Shown here piece after piece: positions 1 to 10,650 of a stretch of 64,000 bases of DNA (position 1 is the stretch's first letter; each line of letters starts with the position of its first letter). The stretch comes from Streptomyces drozdowiczii (GTDB lineage Bacteria; Actinomycetota; Actinomycetes; Streptomycetales; Streptomycetaceae): positions 5,642,001-5,706,000 of the forward strand of contig NZ_CP098740.1 in the NCBI RefSeq assembly GCF_026167665.1, given 5' to 3'. Made by a program: the position numbers and the translations under genes. Below the pieces are notes generated by a model. That model made no database searches. It saw only the letters and a program-made list of their open reading frames with translations, and had not been told where the DNA came from.

Positions 1-1850
<1,850 letters not shown>

Positions 1851-1907
1851 CTAATGAGCGAAGAACCGGTTCACCATGGGCGGTCGGAGAGAGGGGCCGC
1901 ACAACGG

Positions 1908-1944
1908 CACAGGCCCACGATTCCTGGGGAATCGTGGGCCTGTG
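1908..1944 (-). terminator. Rho-independent terminator after tRNA-Leu
   Basis: Perfect 15-bp inverted repeat (1908-1922 with 1930-1944) with a 7-base loop, three bases downstream of the tRNA CCA end on the minus strand. It also separates the tRNA from the beta-galactosidase start. Confidence 0.85.
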
Positions 1945-1946
1945 GC

Positions 1947-2034
1947 TGGTGTCCGAGGGGGGACTTGAACCCCCACGCCCGATAAAGGGCACTAGCACCT
2001 CAAGCTAGCGCGTCTGCCATTCCGCCACCCGGAC
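1947..2034 (-). tRNA. tRNA-Leu (anticodon GAG)
   Basis: The minus strand folds into a class II tRNA. The 7-bp acceptor stem is GTCCGGG/CTCGGAC. The anticodon stem CTAGC/GCTAG encloses loop TTGAGGT with anticodon GAG, which reads CUC leucine codons. There is a long variable arm and a T loop GTTCAAG. The discriminator base is A (1950), and the CCA end is encoded (1949-1947). CUC is a very common leucine codon in such GC-rich genomes. Confidence 0.96.
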
Positions 2035-2192
2035 AAGGTGTCTGTCTCGCGGGCCTCGCCCGTTCCGACGTGGAAAACCATAGCAAACATTGGAGGGTGC
2101 TCGATCACGCCCGGTCCCGTGGGGGCCTTGGGCGCGCGGGCCCGGCGATGGAGGATGGGAGGGAGCACCACGGCGACAGGGAAGGAACCAGC

Positions 2193-3527
2193 GTGAGCGA
2201 GAGCAATGCGGCCCGGAGCGGCTCGGGCGAGACCGCCGAGAACGAGGTGGTGGACCTCTGTCGCGACCTGATCCGGATCGACACCAGCAATTACGGCGAC
2301 CACTCCGGGCCCGGCGAGCGGGCGGCCGCCGAGTACGTGGCCGAGAAGCTGGCCGAGGTCGGGCTCGAACCGAAGATCTTCGAATCCCACAAGGGCCGCG
2401 CGTCCACCGTGGCGCGGATCGAGGGCGAGGACCCGTCCCGCCCGGCCCTGCTGATCCACGGCCACACCGACGTCGTCCCGGCCAACGCGCACGACTGGAC
2501 GCACCACCCGTTCTCCGGCGAGATCGCGGACGGCTGCGTCTGGGGCCGGGGCGCGGTCGACATGAAGGACATGGACGCGATGACGCTGGCGGTGGTGCGC
2601 GAGCGCATGCGCAGCGGCCGCAAGCCCCCGCGCGACATCGTGCTCGCCTTCCTGGCGGACGAGGAGGCGGGCGGCACGTACGGCGCCCGCTACCTCGTGG
2701 ACAAGCACCCCGACCTGTTCGAGGGCGTCACCGAGGCGATCGGCGAGGTCGGCGGCTTCTCCTTCACCGTCAACGAGAACCTGCGGCTGTACCTCGTGGA
2801 GACGGCGCAGAAGGGCATGCACTGGATGCGCCTGACCGTGGACGGCACGGCGGGCCACGGCTCCATGACCAACGACGACAACGCGATCACCGAGCTGTGC
2901 GAGGCGGTCGGCCGGCTCGGCCGGCACACCTGGCCGGTCCGGGTGACCAAGACCGTGCGGTCCTTCCTGGACGAGCTGTCGGACGCGCTCGGCACCCCGC
3001 TGGACCCGGAGGACATGGAGGCCACCCTCGCCAAGCTGGGCGGCATCGCCAAGATGGTCGGCGCCACCCTGCGCAACTCCGCCGCCCCCACCATGCTCGG
3101 CGCCGGCTACAAGGTCAACGTGATCCCCGGACAGGCCACCGCCCACGTCGACGGACGCTTCCTGCCGGGTTACGAGGAGGAGTTCCTGGCCGACCTCGAC
3201 CGCATCCTCGGTCCGCGCGTCCGGCGCGAGGACGTGCACGGCGACAAGGCGCTGGAGACCGACTTCGACGGTGCCCTGGTGGACGCCATGCAGATCGCCC
3301 TGAAGGCCGAGGACCCGATCGCCCGCGCCGTGCCGTACATGCTCTCCGGCGGCACGGACGCCAAGTCCTTCGACGACCTGGGCATCCGCTGCTTCGGCTT
3401 CGCCCCGCTGAAGCTCCCGCCGGAGCTCGACTTCGCGGGCATGTTCCACGGCGTGGACGAGCGCGTTCCGGTCGAGGGGCTGAAGTTCGGCGCCCGGGTC
3501 CTGGACCGTTTCATCGACCACAGCTGA
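2193..3527 (+). CDS. M20/M25/M40 family metallopeptidase
   Basis: A 444-residue zinc-dependent hydrolase of the M20 (ArgE/DapE/CPG2) superfamily, probably a cytoplasmic dipeptidase or deacylase. Visible motifs are HGHTDVVP near residue 89 (first metal ligand), GRGAVDMKD near residue 118 (bridging Asp) and ADEEAGG near residue 154 (catalytic and metal Glu), with the dimerisation insert following. The GTG at 2193 is preferred because AAGGA lies 8 bases upstream; the frame stays open to ATG 2070, but that stretch is not conserved-looking and lacks a ribosome site. The exact substrate cannot be told from sequence. It stands alone, followed by the chaplin genes. Confidence 0.92.
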   Translation: MSESNAARSGSGETAENEVVDLCRDLIRIDTSNYGDHSGPGERAAAEYVAEKLAEVGLEPKIFESHKGRASTVARIEGEDPSRPALLIHGHTDVVPANAHDWTHHPFSGEIADGCVWGRGAVDMKDMDAMTLAVVRERMRSGRKPPRDIVLAFLADEEAGGTYGARYLVDKHPDLFEGVTEAIGEVGGFSFTVNENLRLYLVETAQKGMHWMRLTVDGTAGHGSMTNDDNAITELCEAVGRLGRHTWPVRVTKTVRSFLDELSDALGTPLDPEDMEATLAKLGGIAKMVGATLRNSAAPTMLGAGYKVNVIPGQATAHVDGRFLPGYEEEFLADLDRILGPRVRREDVHGDKALETDFDGALVDAMQIALKAEDPIARAVPYMLSGGTDAKSFDDLGIRCFGFAPLKLPPELDFAGMFHGVDERVPVEGLKFGARVLDRFIDHS

Positions 3528-3671
3528 CCCGCGAAAGCGTAAATCGCCAGGGTGTACGCCTCTAACCGGAACGAGTGAATGGAGCCTTTGGCTCGTAGCC
3601 CCGTCACCCCCTCCTCGTTACAGGTGGTGCGGTCCGCGGCTGGGACCGCGCTTTGCCAACTAGGAGGAAAC

Positions 3672-3905
3672 ATGATCAAGAAGATTGCCGCCGCCGCGGC
3701 CGTCACCAGTGGCCTCGTGCTCGCCGGCGCCGGCATGGCCGTTGCCGACTCGGGTGCCCAGGGTGCCGCCATCGGCAGCCCCGGCGTCATCTCGGGCAAC
3801 GTCATCCAGGTTCCCGTCCACGTTCCGGTGAACGTGTGCGGCAACACGATCAACGTGATCGGGCTGCTGAACCCGGCCTTCGGCAACGTCTGCGTCAACG
3901 ACTGA
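3672..3905 (+). CDS. chpH: Short chaplin (ChpH-like)
   Basis: A 77-residue secreted hydrophobic surface protein. Residues 1-26 are a signal peptide ending near AVA-DS. The rest is one chaplin domain with the SPGVISGN start, GLLNPAFGN core and two cysteines (Cys56, Cys74) expected to form one disulfide. Chaplins self-assemble into amyloid fibrils that coat aerial hyphae and spores. AGGAGG at 3662 sits just ahead of the ATG. Being a single-domain form beside a two-domain sortase-anchored chaplin matches the chpH-chpC pair of S. coelicolor; ChpE is the other short-chaplin possibility, but the neighbour and 77-residue length favour ChpH. Confidence 0.93.
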   Translation: MIKKIAAAAAVTSGLVLAGAGMAVADSGAQGAAIGSPGVISGNVIQVPVHVPVNVCGNTINVIGLLNPAFGNVCVND

Positions 3906-3940
3906 CGTTGCGCGTCAACCCGTAAGGGTTTGAGCCCGCT

Positions 3941-3975
3941 CGGCCCCGGAGCGCACTCCATGCGCTCCGGGGCCG
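3941..3975 (+). terminator. Terminator after chpH
   Basis: Perfect 15-bp stem (3941-3955 with 3961-3975), 5-base loop, followed by a short T-containing tract. It separates chpH from the downstream long chaplin gene. Confidence 0.85.
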
Positions 3976-4040
3976 TCGGGTCCTTTGCCTCCGCACGGTA
4001 GTCCGGGGGTACTCCGGAAGGTAGAAGGCAGGAAACACCT

Positions 4041-4799
4041 ATGCGACAGGTCACGCGAAAAGGCCTGATCACCATGGCGGCCGCGGGCGGCGTTCTCGCC
4101 CTCGGCGGCGGTTACGCGCACGCCGACGCGGGAGCGTCCGGCGGCGCCTCGAATTCCCCGGGGGTGCTTTCAGGGAATTCGGTGCAGATTCCGGTCAACG
4201 TGCCGGTCAACGTCTGCGGAAACTCCGTGGACGTCGTCGGGCTGCTCAACCCGTCCTTCGGCAACACCTGCCGTAACGGCTCGGACGGCGCGACCGCCGG
4301 CCGGGGTGGCTCCGCTTCGGGCACGTCCGGCAACCACGCCGGGAACCGGGCCGTCGAGCGCGGCCAGGGGGCGAACGGGGGCACCGGCAAGCACCGGGCC
4401 TCCGGCGACAACGGGGGCGGGGCCACCGCGGAGGGGTACACGCACGGATCACCCGGTCTGCTCTCGGGCAACCAGATCCAGGCGCCCATCGACATTCCCG
4501 TGAACGTTTGCGGCAACAGCATCGACGTCGTCGGCCTGCTGAACCCCGCGTTCGGCAACGAGTGCGAGAACGACAGCACGCCGCCGGTCGACGTTCCGGA
4601 ACCCCCGGTCCGCCACGTCACGCCGCCGACGCCCGAGAAGCCCACTCCGAACACGCCGGAGCCGCAGACGGTGCCGGAGGCGCCGCAGCTCGCCCACACC
4701 GGAGCGGGCGGGCTCGACCTGCTCATCCCGGCCGGCGCGGGGATGCTGCTGGCCGGCGTGGGCACGGTGCTCTACCGCCGCGCGAAGGCCGCCGCCTGA
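4041..4799 (+). CDS. chpC: Long chaplin with two chaplin domains and sortase signal (ChpC-like)
   Basis: A 252-residue cell-wall-anchored chaplin. After a signal peptide (to about residue 29) come chaplin domain 1 (residues 39-79, Cys59 and Cys77), a Gly/Ser/Asn-rich linker, chaplin domain 2 (137-178, Cys157 and Cys175), a Pro/Thr-rich wall-spanning stretch, the sortase motif LAHTG at 217-221, a membrane segment and an RRAKAAA tail. LAxTG is the class E sortase motif of Streptomyces long chaplins. AGGCAGGA precedes the ATG. Long chaplins help anchor the short-chaplin fibre layer. ChpA and ChpB are the alternatives; position beside chpH favours ChpC. Confidence 0.93.
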   Translation: MRQVTRKGLITMAAAGGVLALGGGYAHADAGASGGASNSPGVLSGNSVQIPVNVPVNVCGNSVDVVGLLNPSFGNTCRNGSDGATAGRGGSASGTSGNHAGNRAVERGQGANGGTGKHRASGDNGGGATAEGYTHGSPGLLSGNQIQAPIDIPVNVCGNSIDVVGLLNPAFGNECENDSTPPVDVPEPPVRHVTPPTPEKPTPNTPEPQTVPEAPQLAHTGAGGLDLLIPAGAGMLLAGVGTVLYRRAKAAA

Positions 4800-4832
4800 C
4801 GGCAGCGCCGCACCGGCGAGCACGCAGAGAAG

Positions 4833-4864
4833 GAAACGGGCCCCGCGATCGCGGGGCCCGTTTC
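4833..4864 (+). terminator. Terminator after chpC
   Basis: Perfect 14-bp stem (4833-4846 with 4851-4864) with a GATC loop ending in TTTC, 33 bases after the chpC stop. Confidence 0.88.
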
Positions 4865-4899
4865 GCGTGCTCGGACGGTCTGTGGCCGGTCCTTCCGGC

Positions 4900-5097
4900 T
4901 CACCACGTAGCCCGTAGCTGACGGATGATCCGGCGGCGCAGCCGCACGCGGCGGCTGCCGTCCCGGCGCAGCGTCAGACGGTCCAGCTCCCAGTGCCCGT
5001 ACTCGGCATGGTCGGTCAACAGGCGGGCCGTGTCCTTCCGGGACACCCCGCGTGGCACGTACACATCGACAAATTCGTATTCCAGCATCGAATCCAT
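4900..5097 (-). CDS. DUF5703-family small protein
   Basis: A 65-residue basic protein starting MDSMLEYEFVDVYVPRGVSR and ending in an Arg-rich helix (RVRLRRRIIRQLRATW). The sequence resembles the DUF5703 family of actinobacteria, whose function is unknown to me. Three reasons support it being real: codon use is Streptomyces-like, it is compact, and it is divergently paired with the gene at 5136 across only 38 bases. ATG 5088 (MLEYEF) is an alternative start, since no clear ribosome site is seen for either. Confidence 0.75.
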   Translation of the reverse strand: MDSMLEYEFVDVYVPRGVSRKDTARLLTDHAEYGHWELDRLTLRRDGSRRVRLRRRIIRQLRATW

Positions 5098-5122
5098 TGT
5101 GCGGGCAAGGGCCCGGTACGGA

Positions 5123-5128
5123 TAGCGT
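5123..5128 (+). promoter_or_regulatory. Candidate -10 element (TAGCGT) of a leaderless promoter
   Basis: TAGCGT ends 7 bases before the ATG at 5136, with TTGTGC 19 bases upstream as a possible -35. No ribosome site separates it from the start, so a leaderless mRNA is likely. Confidence 0.45.
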
Positions 5129-5135
5129 CTGCCCC

Positions 5136-5795
5136 ATGTCTGATGCTGCGCAGCCCACCGCTGCCGAGGTACGCGCCGCCGCCGATGCGGTCAAAGCCGC
5201 GATCGACCACCACCTCGCGGCGGTCGAACGCCGGTCGGGGGACGATGATCCCGCTGTCTACGACGCGTTCAACGCACTGGCCGCCGCCGCCGAGGTCTAC
5301 GACGAACTCCTCTACGACCGCCACGACGAGGTCACCCCGTTCGAGATCCCGGGGGAGCAGGACGCTCTCCCGCCCTACAACGGACCCGACGAGCCGCACG
5401 CGCTCAGCGTGCTGATCCGCCGCGACTACGCGGTGGTGGAACCCCAGCGGCTGCTGGCCCAGGCCCAGCGCCTCGCCGACGCCGACCCGGACGAGCGGGA
5501 GGACGCCGGGGCGGCGGTCGTGGGCACCAGCGTGCACGCGGCCCTCGGGGTGCTCTTCGGGGAGTACGAGGCCGACGAGATCGCCTCCCGGCACGCCGAG
5601 TTCGGCCTGGAGGAGGGCGACTCCACGCTCTGGGTCACGGCGGCGGACGACCTCCCCGAACCGGGGGAGTGGCTGGCCGCACCGTTCGAGGACGCCGACC
5701 CCGAGCTGGTGGTCTGCCGCTTCGACGTCAGTGCGGTCTTCGACGACGACGACGTCGATGACGACGTGGAGGGACCGGGGCACCCCGCCGGCTGA
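5136..5795 (+). CDS. Conserved hypothetical acidic protein
   Basis: A 219-residue, strongly acidic soluble protein with no signal peptide or membrane segment. It starts MSDAAQPTAAEVRAAADAVK, is Ala/Glu/Asp-rich and helical in its first half, and ends with an Asp run (FDDDDVDDDVEGPG). I do not recognise a catalytic motif. Codon use is normal for the region. The start at 5136 is chosen because a -10-like hexamer lies 7 bases upstream; the longer frame from 5052 has no ribosome site and overlaps the divergent small gene. It is probably co-regulated with that gene because the two share a 38-base gap. Confidence 0.85.
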   Translation: MSDAAQPTAAEVRAAADAVKAAIDHHLAAVERRSGDDDPAVYDAFNALAAAAEVYDELLYDRHDEVTPFEIPGEQDALPPYNGPDEPHALSVLIRRDYAVVEPQRLLAQAQRLADADPDEREDAGAAVVGTSVHAALGVLFGEYEADEIASRHAEFGLEEGDSTLWVTAADDLPEPGEWLAAPFEDADPELVVCRFDVSAVFDDDDVDDDVEGPGHPAG

Positions 5796-5860
5796 CCGCC
5801 GCAGCCCCCGGAGGGCCCCACGGACGCGCCAGGCGTACGCGGGGGCCCTTCCGGTCTCTC

Positions 5861-8263
5861 CTACTGCTCCGGGGATTCCTGGGACTCCTGGGACGCCTCC
5901 AGCAGGCCCCGCAGGCGGGTGGTCCGCTCCTGCGCGGGCACCTCGGCCACCGCGCGCGGCAGGGCCTGGTCGACGCCGTGCACCACGGACAGGTGCCGCT
6001 CGCCCCGGCCGAACGCGGTGTAGACCCACGGCCGGCTCAGCCCGCGCGCCGCGTCGCCCGGCAGCACCACGACGACCGCCGGCCACCGCATCCCGGCCGC
6101 CTGATGGGCACTGAGCGCCCACGCGTGGCGCACGGAGTCCGCCACCCGCTCTTGCGGTACGACGACGGGGGCCCCCGCACAGTCCAGGTGCAGCCCCTCC
6201 GCGTCCGCCGACACGACCGTGCCGGGCACCGTCCGCCCCGGCGCGGGGACATGGGCGACCCGGTCGCCCGGGTCGAACCCGCCGAAGCGGCCGGGGCCCG
6301 GGTTGAGCCGCTGCTTCAGGGCCTCGTTCAGCGCCCGGGTGCCCGCGGCGCCGCCGTGGCCCACCGTGATGACCTGGGTGTCCTCGGACGGCACCCCGAT
6401 GGCGCGCGGCACCGAGTCGGCGACGAGCTGCACCGTGCGGTGCACCGCCTCGCCCGCTTCCCGGACCGGGACGATGACGACCTCCTTGCCGGGCGCCGCC
6501 ACCTGGTTCAGCTCCCCGATGCCGATGCCCGAGACCAGCTCGCCGATCGGTCCGGCGTCCGGGGTGCGGGAGACGACGCGGGGGCAGGCACGGGCGGCCA
6601 GCACATCGGCGAACACCTGCCCGGCGCCCGCCGAGCCGAGCACGCCCGGGTCGCCGCTGAGCACCAGGCGGACGCCGTCGGCCAGGGACTCCACCAGCAT
6701 CGCGCCGGTCTCCACGTCCAGCTGGGGCGCGTCCAGCACGACGAGCAGGTCGAGCGCGAGCGCCCCCTCCTCGTCCCGCCCCGGCCCCTCGGCGCCCGAC
6801 AGCAGCCCGGCGAGCGTGACGGCCGCCTCCGGGGCGCCGATGTCGTCGGCGAGCCGCCGACGGCCGTCCACGCTGTGCGCGGCGCCCAGGGCGCGCAGGC
6901 CGAGCCCTCGGGCGGCGGCGATCAGGGCGGCCGGCTCGGTCCGGGCCGCCTCGCCGCCCGTGTGCGCGACGAGGCCGTGGGCGGCGGCCGCGCGGATCAG
7001 CTCGGCGGCCGACGGGGAGGGTGCGGCGGCGGCCGCCTCCGACCAGTCCGCCTCCTTGTCGCCGCCGCTGACCAGCCGGGCCAGCCCGTCGGCGAGGCTC
7101 TCCTCCGCCAGGGCGTACCGGTCGAGGCCGAGGAGCACGGGGCCGGGCGGGGCCGCCTCGGCCGCCGCCTCGTCGTCCTGGTCCTCCCGGTCCTCCTCGT
7201 CCCCCGGGCCGTCCTGGAAGACCAGCACGGCGCCCTCCGCGACGGCGTGCTGCACGGCCGCCGCGGGGTCGCTCACGCCGCGGCCGGCCAGCGCCTCGCG
7301 CACCCGGTCCGCGTCCAGCGCGGTGTGGCCCCGGAGCGCGGCCTGCTCCAGGACCCAGCCGGTCAGGGCGGCGGTGCGGCGCTCGTCGTCCGGGCCGGCC
7401 GCCGCGCCGAGCAGCGCCCGGGCGAAGCCGTCCGCCTGCTCGGGTCCGACGCCGGGCAGGGCCAGCAGCTGCCAGGGGTCCTCGCGCAGGACCTCGGCGG
7501 CCCGGTCCCCGAGCAGCGCGGCGGCGGGCCGGTCCAGGGCGGCGGGGGCCCCACCGGCGGACAGTACGGCCGCCACGGCGGCGACGCTCTCGGGCGAGGC
7601 GGCCCGGGGCGCGGGGGCCTGCTCCCGTACCGGGACCGGTGCGGGGGCCGTCGTCCGGCGGGCGGGCGCCGGTGCGGGCGAGTCGTAGAACGCCGTGGCG
7701 GGCTTCTGCCCGCCCTCCACGGCCCGGACGGCCGCCAGCAGATCGGCGGCGGTCCCGCTCAGCTTCCCCCCGGCCTCGATGGGCCCGCCCTTCTCGGCCT
7801 TCCGCTTCTCGATCCGCTCCCGCAACTCCCGCTGAGCGGCGATCTCGGCCTCGACCTCGGAAAGCGCGGGGGCGCCTTCGGCGCCGACTTCCGCCCCGGG
7901 ACCCGCACCCGCGTTGTCGCGAGCCGCCGCCCCGGCCCCCGGCGCACCCACCGGGTCAGCGGGCGCGCCCCCGCCGACCGCCGCGCTCCCGTCGGCCGAA
8001 GGCCCGGCCTCCTCGCCGTCCGAAGCGCCCGCGCCGGGGCCGGCGTGCGCGTCACCGCCGCCCGGCGCCGCCCCGGACACGTCGTCGGCCGTACCCGCCG
8101 AGGCGTCGGCCCTCGCGGCGGGGCCGCCCTTCGGCGCTTCGCCCGCCGGGGCCACGGCGTCGGGCGCCGGGACGGATTCCGCCTCGCTTGCCTCGTCAGT
8201 GGCGGGCGCGGTTTCTTCGGTGGCCGGGGGGCCGGGGGATTCTCCCCGGGGTAGCGCGGTCAC
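5861..8263 (-). CDS. Degenerate RecD2-like helix-hairpin-helix / UvrD-C-like protein
   Basis: An 800-residue protein. Residues 1-150 are Pro/Ala/Glu-rich and probably disordered. Around 265-290 a helix-hairpin-helix reads LLALPGVGPEQADGFARALL, as in the N-terminal domain of RecD2 helicases. A Walker-B-like strand near 506 reads LLVVLDAPQLD. A UvrD_C_2-like module covers about 700-775 (AWALSAHQAAG, then VYTAFGRGERHL). No GxxxxGK(S/T) Walker A is present anywhere, and the Walker B DE is DA, so ATP-driven unwinding is doubtful. It may bind DNA structurally. Its ATG overlaps the stop of the aldo/keto reductase gene by 4 bases, so the two are translated together. The homology is read from motifs, not an alignment. 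Confidence 0.8.
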   Translation of the reverse strand: MTALPRGESPGPPATEETAPATDEASEAESVPAPDAVAPAGEAPKGGPAARADASAGTADDVSGAAPGGGDAHAGPGAGASDGEEAGPSADGSAAVGGGAPADPVGAPGAGAAARDNAGAGPGAEVGAEGAPALSEVEAEIAAQRELRERIEKRKAEKGGPIEAGGKLSGTAADLLAAVRAVEGGQKPATAFYDSPAPAPARRTTAPAPVPVREQAPAPRAASPESVAAVAAVLSAGGAPAALDRPAAALLGDRAAEVLREDPWQLLALPGVGPEQADGFARALLGAAAGPDDERRTAALTGWVLEQAALRGHTALDADRVREALAGRGVSDPAAAVQHAVAEGAVLVFQDGPGDEEDREDQDDEAAAEAAPPGPVLLGLDRYALAEESLADGLARLVSGGDKEADWSEAAAAAPSPSAAELIRAAAAHGLVAHTGGEAARTEPAALIAAARGLGLRALGAAHSVDGRRRLADDIGAPEAAVTLAGLLSGAEGPGRDEEGALALDLLVVLDAPQLDVETGAMLVESLADGVRLVLSGDPGVLGSAGAGQVFADVLAARACPRVVSRTPDAGPIGELVSGIGIGELNQVAAPGKEVVIVPVREAGEAVHRTVQLVADSVPRAIGVPSEDTQVITVGHGGAAGTRALNEALKQRLNPGPGRFGGFDPGDRVAHVPAPGRTVPGTVVSADAEGLHLDCAGAPVVVPQERVADSVRHAWALSAHQAAGMRWPAVVVVLPGDAARGLSRPWVYTAFGRGERHLSVVHGVDQALPRAVAEVPAQERTTRLRGLLEASQESQESPEQ

Positions 8264-9243
8264 AGCGTGCTCCAGTCCTGGTCGGGATAGCGGTGCACGG
8301 GCGCCGACACGTCGTCCAGCGCCTGGCAGATCTCGTCAGGAAGACTAAGCGTCTCCACTGACAACGCCTCCGTCAGCTGCTGCGCGTTGCGCGCGCCGAC
8401 GATCGGGGCCGCGACCCCGGGCCGGTCCCGGACCCAGGCCAGGGCGACCTGGACGGGCGTGGTGGCCAGCCCGTCGGCGGCGGTCGACACCGCGTCCACG
8501 ACCCGGCTCGCCGCGTCGTCCAGATACGGCTCGACGAAGGGGGCGAGCAGTTCGGACGCGCCGCGCGAGTCGGACGGAGTCCCCGTGCGGTACTTGCCCG
8601 TCAGCACGCCCCGGCCCAGCGGCGACGAGGGCAGCAGCCCGACGCCGAGGTCCAGCGCGGCGGGCAGCACCTCGCGCTCCACGCCGCGCTGGAGCAGCGA
8701 GTACTCCATCTGCGTCGCGGCCAGCCGGGTCCGCGCCCCGGGCGCGGCGAGCTGCCAGGTCGCCGCCTTCGCGAGCTGCCAGCCGCAGAAGCCGGACACC
8801 CCGGCATAGCGGGCGCGCCCGGAGGACACCGCGAGGTCCAGCGCCTGGAGCGTCTCCTCCAGCGGGGTCTCCGGGTCGAACGCGTGGAGCTGCCACAGGT
8901 CCACGTAATCCGTGCCGAGCCGGCTCAGCGAGGCGTCGAGGGCCGCCAGCAGGTGCCCGCGCGAGGCGTCGACCCTGCGGTACGGGTCGGCGACGCTGCC
9001 CGCCTTGGTCGCGATGACCAGATCGCGCCTCGGCACCAGGCCGTCCACCAGCCGCCCGAGCAGGTATTCGGCCTCGCCGCCCCCGTACACATCGGCCGTG
9101 TCGACCAGCGTGCCGCCCGCCTCCCAGAACACCTTCAGCTGCTCCGCAGCGTCGTGCTCGTCGGTGTCCCGGCCCCAGGTGAGGGTGCCGAGCCCGATCC
9201 TGGACACACGGAGGCCGGTGCGGCCCAGATGCCTCTGCTCCAT
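8260..9243 (-). CDS. Aldo/keto reductase
   Basis: A 327-residue NADPH-dependent oxidoreductase of the AKR superfamily with an (alpha/beta)8 barrel. The catalytic tetrad is complete: Asp48 (LVDTADVYG), Tyr53, Lys80 (IATKAG) and His120 (LWQLHAFD). The C-terminal cofactor loop appears as APIVGARNAQQL. The N-terminus MEQRHLGRTGLRVSRIGLG is typical of the AKR11/12-like bacterial enzymes. It overlaps the following RecD2-like gene by 4 bases (ATGA). Substrate is unknown; many such enzymes reduce aldehydes or sugar ketones. Confidence 0.92.
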   Translation of the reverse strand: MEQRHLGRTGLRVSRIGLGTLTWGRDTDEHDAAEQLKVFWEAGGTLVDTADVYGGGEAEYLLGRLVDGLVPRRDLVIATKAGSVADPYRRVDASRGHLLAALDASLSRLGTDYVDLWQLHAFDPETPLEETLQALDLAVSSGRARYAGVSGFCGWQLAKAATWQLAAPGARTRLAATQMEYSLLQRGVEREVLPAALDLGVGLLPSSPLGRGVLTGKYRTGTPSDSRGASELLAPFVEPYLDDAASRVVDAVSTAADGLATTPVQVALAWVRDRPGVAAPIVGARNAQQLTEALSVETLSLPDEICQALDDVSAPVHRYPDQDWSTL

Positions 9244-9349
9244 GGGCGCTGAGATTACAACCGGCGTGGGGCGGCCCCCTGCCGGATCAACTTCCCGCGC
9301 GCTAGAGTCCGGAACTCAGGGACGTTACTGATCGGTAAGGGGTTCGGCT

Positions 9350-10399
9350 ATGCGGCTCGGCATCAATCTCGGCTACTGGGGCGCGGGGATGGACGGCGAC
9401 AATCTCGCCGTCGCACAGGAGGCCGACCGGCTCGGCTACGACGTCTGCTGGGCGGCCGAGGCGTACGGCTCCGACGCGCCGACCGTGCTGGCCTGGGTCG
9501 CCGCGCAGACGGAGTCCATCGACGTCGGCTCCGCCATCCTCCAGATCCCGGCGCGCCAGCCCGCGATGGCGGCCATGACGGCGGCCACGCTGGACTCCCT
9601 GTCCGGCGGCCGGTTCCGCCTCGGCCTCGGCGTGTCGGGCCCGCAGGTCTCCGAGGGCTGGTACGGCGTCAAGTTCGACAAGCCGCTGGCCCGCACCCGC
9701 GAGTACGTGGACATCGTCCGCAAGGCGATGACCCGCGAGCGCCTGTCGTACGAGGGCGAGCACTGGACGCTCCCGCTGCCGGGCGGCCCGGGCAAGCCGC
9801 TCAAGCTGACCGTGCACCCGCAGCGCGAGCACATCCCGCTCTACATCGCCGCGATCGGCCCGAAGAACCTGGAGCAGACCGGCGAGATCGCGGACGGCGC
9901 CCTGCTGATCTTCCCCTCGGCCGAGCACCTGGAGGAGACCGCGATCAGCCACCTGCGGGCCGGCCGGGAGAAGGCGGGGAAGACGATGGAGGGCTTCGAC
10001 GTCTGCCCCACCGTCCCGCTCGCCATCGGCGAGGACATCCCCGGCCTCGCGGACATGTTCCGCCCCTACACCGCGCTGTACGTCGGCGGCATGGGCAGCG
10101 CCGAGCAGAACTTCTACAACCGGCTCGCCCAGCGCATGGGGTACGAGAAGGAGGCCGCCGAGATCCAGGAGAAGTACCTCTCCGGCGACAAGAGCGGCGC
10201 GGCGGCCGCCGTACCGCACCAGCTGATCGACCAGACCACGCTGCTCGGCTCCGTGGAGCGCATCTCCGAGCGCATGCAGGCGTACGCGGAGGTGGGGGTC
10301 ACGACCCTGACCCTGGCGCCGGCCGGCTTCACGCTCGACGAGCGGATCGCCGCGCTCCGGGCCGGCACGGACGCGCTGGAGCGGGCCGGGCTCGCGTAA
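9350..10399 (+). CDS. LLM-class F420-dependent oxidoreductase
   Basis: A 349-residue luciferase-like monooxygenase-fold enzyme, most likely using the deazaflavin F420, which Streptomyces makes. The family pattern is clear: MRLGINLGYWG at the N-terminus, AQEADRLGYDVCWAAEAYG, the IPARQPAMAAM loop, then GGRFRLGLGVSGPQVSEGWYG for cofactor phosphate binding. A GGTAAGGGG ribosome site is upstream of the ATG. A TAGAGT at 9303 could be its -10. Substrate not predictable. Confidence 0.92.
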   Translation: MRLGINLGYWGAGMDGDNLAVAQEADRLGYDVCWAAEAYGSDAPTVLAWVAAQTESIDVGSAILQIPARQPAMAAMTAATLDSLSGGRFRLGLGVSGPQVSEGWYGVKFDKPLARTREYVDIVRKAMTRERLSYEGEHWTLPLPGGPGKPLKLTVHPQREHIPLYIAAIGPKNLEQTGEIADGALLIFPSAEHLEETAISHLRAGREKAGKTMEGFDVCPTVPLAIGEDIPGLADMFRPYTALYVGGMGSAEQNFYNRLAQRMGYEKEAAEIQEKYLSGDKSGAAAAVPHQLIDQTTLLGSVERISERMQAYAEVGVTTLTLAPAGFTLDERIAALRAGTDALERAGLA

Positions 10400-10413
10400 C
10401 CAGGGGGTCTCTG

Positions 10414-10454
10414 CGGCCGTGGTGGGGGCTCGGGGGTCCTCCCCGCCACGGCCG
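10414..10454 (+). terminator. Terminator after the LLM oxidoreductase gene
   Basis: A 14-bp stem with one wobble (10414-10427 with 10441-10454) and a 13-base loop, starting 15 bases after the stop. The rest of the 250-base gap to 10651 shows nothing else clear. Confidence 0.6.
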
Positions 10455-10650
10455 TCACGGGGAACAACGCGGGCGGCGCGGCGGGGTTACGGCTCCACGC
10501 AAAAACGGTTCGCCCGCCGCAGCCCCACCGCAGCCCCGCCCCGCCGCCCCGGCGCCACCTGTTCGGCCCAGCCCCCGCCCCCTCCTGTTGCCCGCCCCGG
10601 CCCCGCGCATTTGACTGGCGCTCGGCGACGCCGGCACGGAGGTGGCAGTG

